Shown in pieces: positions 6,911-9,805 of a stretch of DNA of 9,805 nucleotides (position 1 is the first letter of the stretch; the number at the start of each line of letters is the position of its first letter). The position numbers were made by a program, and so were the translations under genes. The stretch is from Rickettsia endosymbiont of Bryobia graminum (lineage in GTDB: Bacteria > Pseudomonadota > Alphaproteobacteria > Rickettsiales > Rickettsiaceae): the NCBI GenBank assembly GCA_020881085.1, contig JAJIYR010000070.1, forward strand, positions 1 through 9,805. Direction: 5' to 3'. Under the pieces are notes generated by a model. The model did no database searches, was not told where the DNA came from, and saw only the letters and a list, made by a program, of their open reading frames with translations.

Positions 6911-7567
6911 ATGCAAATATTTTTAGATAGCGCAGACATAAAAGAAATAAAGGAAATAAATCAGCTGGGGGTAATTGATGGTTTAACTACTAATCCTTCT
7001 TTAATGTCTAAAACAACTAATGATTTTAAAGCAACTATTGTTGAAATATGTAAGATAATAGATTCAGATGTAAGTATAGAAGTAGCAGCTAATGATTTTG
7101 ACAATATGATTGATCAGGGTAATAAAATTCTTGGAATTTCTAACAATATTGTTATAAAACTACCTATAACGTGGGATGGGATTAGAGCATGTAGATATTT
7201 TGCCGATAAAGGAAGAAAAGTAAATATGACTTTATGTTTTTCTGCTAACCAGGCATTGATTGCTGCAAAAGCTGGAGCTGCTTATGTATCACCTTTCATA
7301 GGCAGATTAGATGATATCGGACAAGAAGGTATTAATTTAATAAGGGATATAAGACAAATCTACGATAATTATAAAGATAAATTACAAACAAAGATCCTTG
7401 CTGCTTCAATAAGAAACTCAAACCATGTCTTTCAATGTGCTCAGACTGGTTCTGATGTTATTACGATGCCAGGGAAAGTTATTAAACAATTACTAGATCA
7501 TCCGTTAACATTAGCAGGATTAGAAATTTTTAATAAAGACTGGAATAATTCTGGATTAAAGATATAA
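6911..7567 (+). CDS. tal: transaldolase, short TalC/MipB-like type
   Basis: Class I aldolase-fold enzyme of the non-oxidative pentose phosphate pathway, moving a dihydroxyacetone unit between sugar phosphates through a lysine Schiff base. The 218 residues match the short transaldolase / fructose-6-phosphate aldolase group. It starts MQIFLDSADIKEI, with Asp6 at the catalytic position, then GLTTNPSLM (24-32). The Schiff-base lysine is K83 in IVIKLPIT. NMTLCFSANQA (105-115) and YVSPFIGRLDDIG (125-137) follow. E57 in SIEVAAN and F129 in SPFIGR are the residues expected of a transaldolase; the aldolase FSA has Gln and Tyr there (from memory). Its ATG touches the parB stop with no gap, and GAGG at 6899-6902 inside parB serves as RBS, so it is cotranscribed with parAB. 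Its place among segregation genes looks like operon convenience. Confidence 0.88.
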   Translation: MQIFLDSADIKEIKEINQLGVIDGLTTNPSLMSKTTNDFKATIVEICKIIDSDVSIEVAANDFDNMIDQGNKILGISNNIVIKLPITWDGIRACRYFADKGRKVNMTLCFSANQALIAAKAGAAYVSPFIGRLDDIGQEGINLIRDIRQIYDNYKDKLQTKILAASIRNSNHVFQCAQTGSDVITMPGKVIKQLLDHPLTLAGLEIFNKDWNNSGLKI

Positions 7568-7614
7568 CGTTTTTAAAAACACAATATTATCACCTTAACG
7601 CTTTAGACAAAATA

Positions 7615-7620
7615 AAGGAA
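7615..7620 (+). promoter_or_regulatory. ribosome binding site of ettA
   Basis: AAGGAA lies ten bases before the ATG at 7631. This is a clearer Shine-Dalgarno than most genes in the window have, consistent with independent expression after the 63-base gap behind tal. No good promoter was found in that gap. Confidence 0.45.
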
Positions 7621-7630
7621 ATCAATAATT

Positions 7631-9298
7631 ATGTCATATCAGTATGTTTATGTTATGAATGGTTTGAGCAAGACTATTAATGGTAAACAAATTTTAAAAG
7701 AAACACATCTATCATTTTTACCTGGAGCAAAAATTGGTATTATTGGACCAAATGGCGCTGGTAAATCTACTTTGCTTAAGATTATGGCAGGTATTGATAA
7801 AGAATATGATGGGGAAGCATTTGTTGCAAGTGGTGTTAAAGTTGGTTATTTGGCACAGGAGCCCCATCTTGATCCAATGCGTAATGTTTTTGAAAATATC
7901 ATGGAAGGATTGAGTGAAAAAAAGGCTTTGATTGATGAGTTTAACGAAATAAGTCTTAGATTTGCTGAAGAAATGTCAGATGATGAAATGAATGATCTTT
8001 TGGCAAAGCAAGCCGATCTTCAAGAAAAAATAGATAGTTGCGATGCTTGGAGCCTAGAGAGAGAAATAGATATTGCTATGAATGCCCTAAGATGTCCTGA
8101 TAAAGATGCAGATGTAACAAAAATTTCTGGAGGAGAAAAAAGGAGAGTAGCTTTGTGTAAGTTACTATTAGAAAAGCCTGATATGTTATTATTGGATGAA
8201 CCAACAAACCATTTGGATGCTGAGTCTGTATCATGGCTTGAAAATTACTTGAAGAATTATAAAGGGACCGTAATAGTTATTACTCATGATAGATATTTTC
8301 TTGATAATGTGACAGAGTGGATATTAGAAGTTGATCGAGGTAGATGTGTCCCTTGGCATTCTAACTATACTGCTTGGTTAGAACAAAAACAAGCTAAAAT
8401 GGAACTTGAAGATAAGGAAGAAGATAACCGAAGTAAACAATTAAAGCCTGAGCTTGAGTGGATTCGTCAATCACCAAAAGCTAGACAATCAAAAAGTAAG
8501 GCAAGAATTACAGCTTACCAAGAGTTGCTTGCTAAACAAAAAGAACAAGTGTCTGGTGTTGCCCAAATTATTATACCTAATGGACCGCGTTTAGGTGATT
8601 TAGTTATAGAAGCAGATAACATAGCTAAGAGATTTGGTGATAAGGTTTTATTATCGGATTTTAGTTTTAAAATTCCTCCAGGGGCAATTGTTGGTATTAT
8701 TGGACCAAACGGTGCTGGTAAAACGACCTTATTTAATATTATAACTGGTAAAATTGTTCCAGATCATGGAACAATTAAATTAGGGCAAACAGTTAAGCTT
8801 GGTTATGTTGATCAATCAAGAGATCATTTAGATGATAACAAAACAGTTTGGGCTGAAATATCTGAAGGTTTAGAAGATTTACAACTAGGTCCAAAATCAA
8901 TGAAAAGTAGGGCTTATTGTGCAGCTTTTAATTTTAGAGGAGGTGATCAACAAAAGAAAGTAGGACAATTATCTGGAGGTGAGCGTAATAGAGTTCATGT
9001 AGCGAAATTGCTGAAAGAAGGTGCAAATGTTATACTGCTTGATGAACCGTCAAATGATCTTGATGTTGATACTTTAAGAGCTTTAGAAGATGCAATTTTA
9101 GATTTTGCTGGATGTGTTTTGGTAATAAGCCATGATCGTTGGTTTTTGGATAGGATAGCAACTCATATTATCGCATATGATAAAGATGGAAATGCTACTT
9201 GGTTTGAAGGTAATTATCAGGATTACCATAATTATATAGTGGGTTCAACTGGTGAAAATGTTATAAATGCTAAATATCGCCATAAAAAATTGGTATAA
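7631..9298 (+). CDS. ettA: energy-dependent translational throttle protein EttA (ABC-F ATPase)
   Basis: Soluble ABC-F protein that binds the ribosomal E site and gates entry into elongation according to the ATP/ADP ratio. The length, 555 aa, equals that of E. coli EttA. The first cassette has Walker A GPNGAGKST (39-47), signature ISGGEKRRVAL (165-175) and Walker B LLLDEPTNHLD (186-196), with catalytic E190. The acidic insertion around 95-140 (EEMSDDEMNDLLAKQ) is the arm that contacts the L1 stalk. The interdomain P-site tRNA-interaction linker at about 245-320 contains LEWIRQSPKARQSKSKARI. The second cassette has GPNGAGKTT (358-366), LSGGERNRV (446-454) and LLDEPSNDLD (468-477), with E471. 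There are no transmembrane segments, so it is not a transporter despite frequent 'ABC transporter' labels. Other ABC-F members are less likely because of the full-length match. Confidence 0.93.
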   Translation: MSYQYVYVMNGLSKTINGKQILKETHLSFLPGAKIGIIGPNGAGKSTLLKIMAGIDKEYDGEAFVASGVKVGYLAQEPHLDPMRNVFENIMEGLSEKKALIDEFNEISLRFAEEMSDDEMNDLLAKQADLQEKIDSCDAWSLEREIDIAMNALRCPDKDADVTKISGGEKRRVALCKLLLEKPDMLLLDEPTNHLDAESVSWLENYLKNYKGTVIVITHDRYFLDNVTEWILEVDRGRCVPWHSNYTAWLEQKQAKMELEDKEEDNRSKQLKPELEWIRQSPKARQSKSKARITAYQELLAKQKEQVSGVAQIIIPNGPRLGDLVIEADNIAKRFGDKVLLSDFSFKIPPGAIVGIIGPNGAGKTTLFNIITGKIVPDHGTIKLGQTVKLGYVDQSRDHLDDNKTVWAEISEGLEDLQLGPKSMKSRAYCAAFNFRGGDQQKKVGQLSGGERNRVHVAKLLKEGANVILLDEPSNDLDVDTLRALEDAILDFAGCVLVISHDRWFLDRIATHIIAYDKDGNATWFEGNYQDYHNYIVGSTGENVINAKYRHKKLV

Positions 9299-9307
9299 AA
9301 TCTTTTT

Positions 9308-9332
9308 TGCCAGTTGTTTTAGGCAACAGGCA
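9308..9332 (+). other. imperfect hairpin between ettA and the TatB-like gene
   Basis: TGCC (9308-9311) pairs with GGCA (9329-9332) and GTTG (9313-9316) with CAAC (9324-9327). A single A·A mismatch lies between the two helices, and the loop is TTTTAGG. There is no downstream T run, so it is not a normal terminator. It sits 10 bases after the ettA stop and 22 bases before the next start, and could be a weak terminator, an mRNA-stability element or a leader structure. Confidence 0.4.
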
Positions 9333-9354
9333 GGTTTAGTTATGGTAATAGGAT

Positions 9355-9672
9355 ATGTCTTTAGGTGAAATATTAATAGTAGCGTTAGTTGCAATTATAG
9401 TAGCTAAGCCTGAGGATATTCCAATTCTTTTAAAAAAAATTCAGCAATTTAAATCATATTTTTCTGATATCAAAAATCAGTTATTATCTTATGTTACTAA
9501 AGATATAAAGATAGAAAATATGACATTAGAAAACACTCCTGAGCAATTAAATTATTATCTAGAAAGAATTATAGATATCCAAGGATATTATGAAGGAAAT
9601 TATTCTCTCGAAGATCTCAAAGCGAAACATAAAGAATTAATAGGAATAAAGAATTTAGATCTTGATAAATAA
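9355..9672 (+). CDS. small membrane-anchored protein resembling TatA/TatB
   Basis: A 105-aa protein with a single N-terminal hydrophobic helix (about residues 4-17, GEILIVALVAIIVA). It continues KPEDIPILLKKIQQFKSYFSD, an amphipathic, lysine-rich helix. Helix, short hinge with a proline, then amphipathic helix is the layout of TatA/TatB (compare the family's GPEKLPELA). The acidic C-terminal part is predicted soluble. It could be a TatB-like component or a Rickettsiales-specific relative of unknown function; I recall a Rickettsia 'DUF' family starting MSLGEIL but cannot confirm it. No tatA or tatC is adjacent. The start is fixed by an in-frame stop two codons upstream (9349-9351). The only SD-like sequence, AGGA at 9350-9353, sits one base before the ATG, which is too close to be a normal RBS. 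Confidence 0.65.
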   Translation: MSLGEILIVALVAIIVAKPEDIPILLKKIQQFKSYFSDIKNQLLSYVTKDIKIENMTLENTPEQLNYYLERIIDIQGYYEGNYSLEDLKAKHKELIGIKNLDLDK

Positions 9673-9679
9673 AAGTAAT

Positions 9680-9705
9680 CCCCGCCGCAAGCAGCGGGGT
9701 ATTTT
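9680..9705. terminator. GC-rich, probably bidirectional terminator
   Basis: CCCCGC (9680-9685) pairs with GCGGGG (9694-9699) around the loop CGCAAGCA, followed by ATTTT on the plus strand. On the minus strand the same stem is followed by ATTACTTTT. It begins 8 bases after the stop of the TatB-like gene and lies immediately beyond the stop of the minus-strand transposase remnant, so it can serve both convergent units. Its pure G+C stem stands out in this AT-rich DNA. Confidence 0.65.
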
Positions 9706-9805
9706 AGAAGAAAGCTAGCTGATGATCCTCATGCAGTTTCTTATATTCCATGCCTTGGTTTTTTTACGTATTTTCCTATCATATTCTCATTTCCATGCTT
9801 ACCTA
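9704..9805 (-). pseudogene. C-terminal remnant of an IS200/IS605-type (Y1) transposase, frameshifted; continues beyond the window
   Basis: On the minus strand one frame enters from the right edge as GKHGNENMIGKYVKKPRHGI and stops. In the +1-shifted frame the sequence continues NQGMEYKKLHEDHQLAFF and ends at TAA (9704-9706). Removing one A from the A7 run (complement of 9759-9765) joins them as IGKYVKNQGMEYKKLH...DHQLAFF. The pattern KYVKNQG-x-EYKKLH-x-D-x-QL-x-x-F at the very C-terminus is characteristic of Y1 single-strand HUH transposases of the IS200/REP-associated (RAYT) group. The catalytic HUH and tyrosine motifs would lie outside the window. About 34 codons are visible. Whether the upstream gene is otherwise intact is unknown. 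Family naming is from motif memory; the frameshift is read directly. Confidence 0.6.

Noticed and set aside
7569..7580. Palindrome GTTTTTAAAAAC after tal as a terminator
   Set aside because: It has no loop and no GC stem; probably a chance A/T palindrome.
9342..9368. Short leader ORF MVIGYVFR overlapping the TatB-like start
   Set aside because: It has only 8 codons, no clear RBS and no evidence of conservation.
1..9805. CRISPR array, toxin-antitoxin pair or defence system
   Set aside because: No regularly spaced repeats and no recognisable toxin, antitoxin, nuclease or phage-defence protein were seen; intact genes are housekeeping functions.

Overview
The window is strongly AT-rich DNA that reads like the chromosome of an obligate intracellular alphaproteobacterium of the order Rickettsiales. 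The order glpT – ndk – mnmG – rsmG – parA – parB is the one I remember from Rickettsia. The in-operon transaldolase and the IS debris at both ends fit better with a sister lineage such as the Torix group ('Tisiphia') or 'Candidatus Megaira'. That placement is inference; no search was run.

Layout. The left edge (1-123) is the 3' end of an IS630-type insertion sequence, including the last 35 codons of its transposase. It abuts, at a TA dinucleotide, a broken minus-strand gene (124-459). This gene looks like the small 'host attachment protein' family. It carries a +1 frameshift in an A-tract and has lost its C-terminus to the IS. Next come tRNA-Gln(TTG) with a clear promoter (567-685), a GlpT/UhpC-type organophosphate transporter (891-2204) and nucleoside diphosphate kinase (2299-2721, starting at an internal GTG). 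Behind the ndk terminator a good promoter (2774-2802) opens a compact five-gene operon: mnmG, rsmG, parA, parB and tal (2844-7567). Its genes overlap by 8, 4 and 4 bases, and tal follows parB with no gap. A near-consensus parS site lies inside the start of rsmG (4710-4725). An EttA-type ABC-F protein (7631-9298) and a small TatA/TatB-like protein (9355-9672) follow. A GC-rich, probably bidirectional terminator (9680-9705) separates them from the frameshifted tail of an IS200/IS605-type Y1 transposase on the minus strand (9704-9805, running off the window).

How the genes fit together. The core is housekeeping: tRNA wobble modification (MnmG, for which tRNA-Gln(TTG) is a classical substrate), 16S rRNA methylation (RsmG), chromosome segregation (ParA/ParB/parS), nucleotide balance (Ndk), translation control (EttA) and uptake of a host phosphorylated metabolite (GlpT). 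The transaldolase ties sugar-phosphate metabolism to the segregation operon. The ends of the window show genome decay. I saw no new multi-gene system. The most informative non-obvious items are the parS inside rsmG, the two buried frameshifted gene remnants, and tal fused transcriptionally to parAB.
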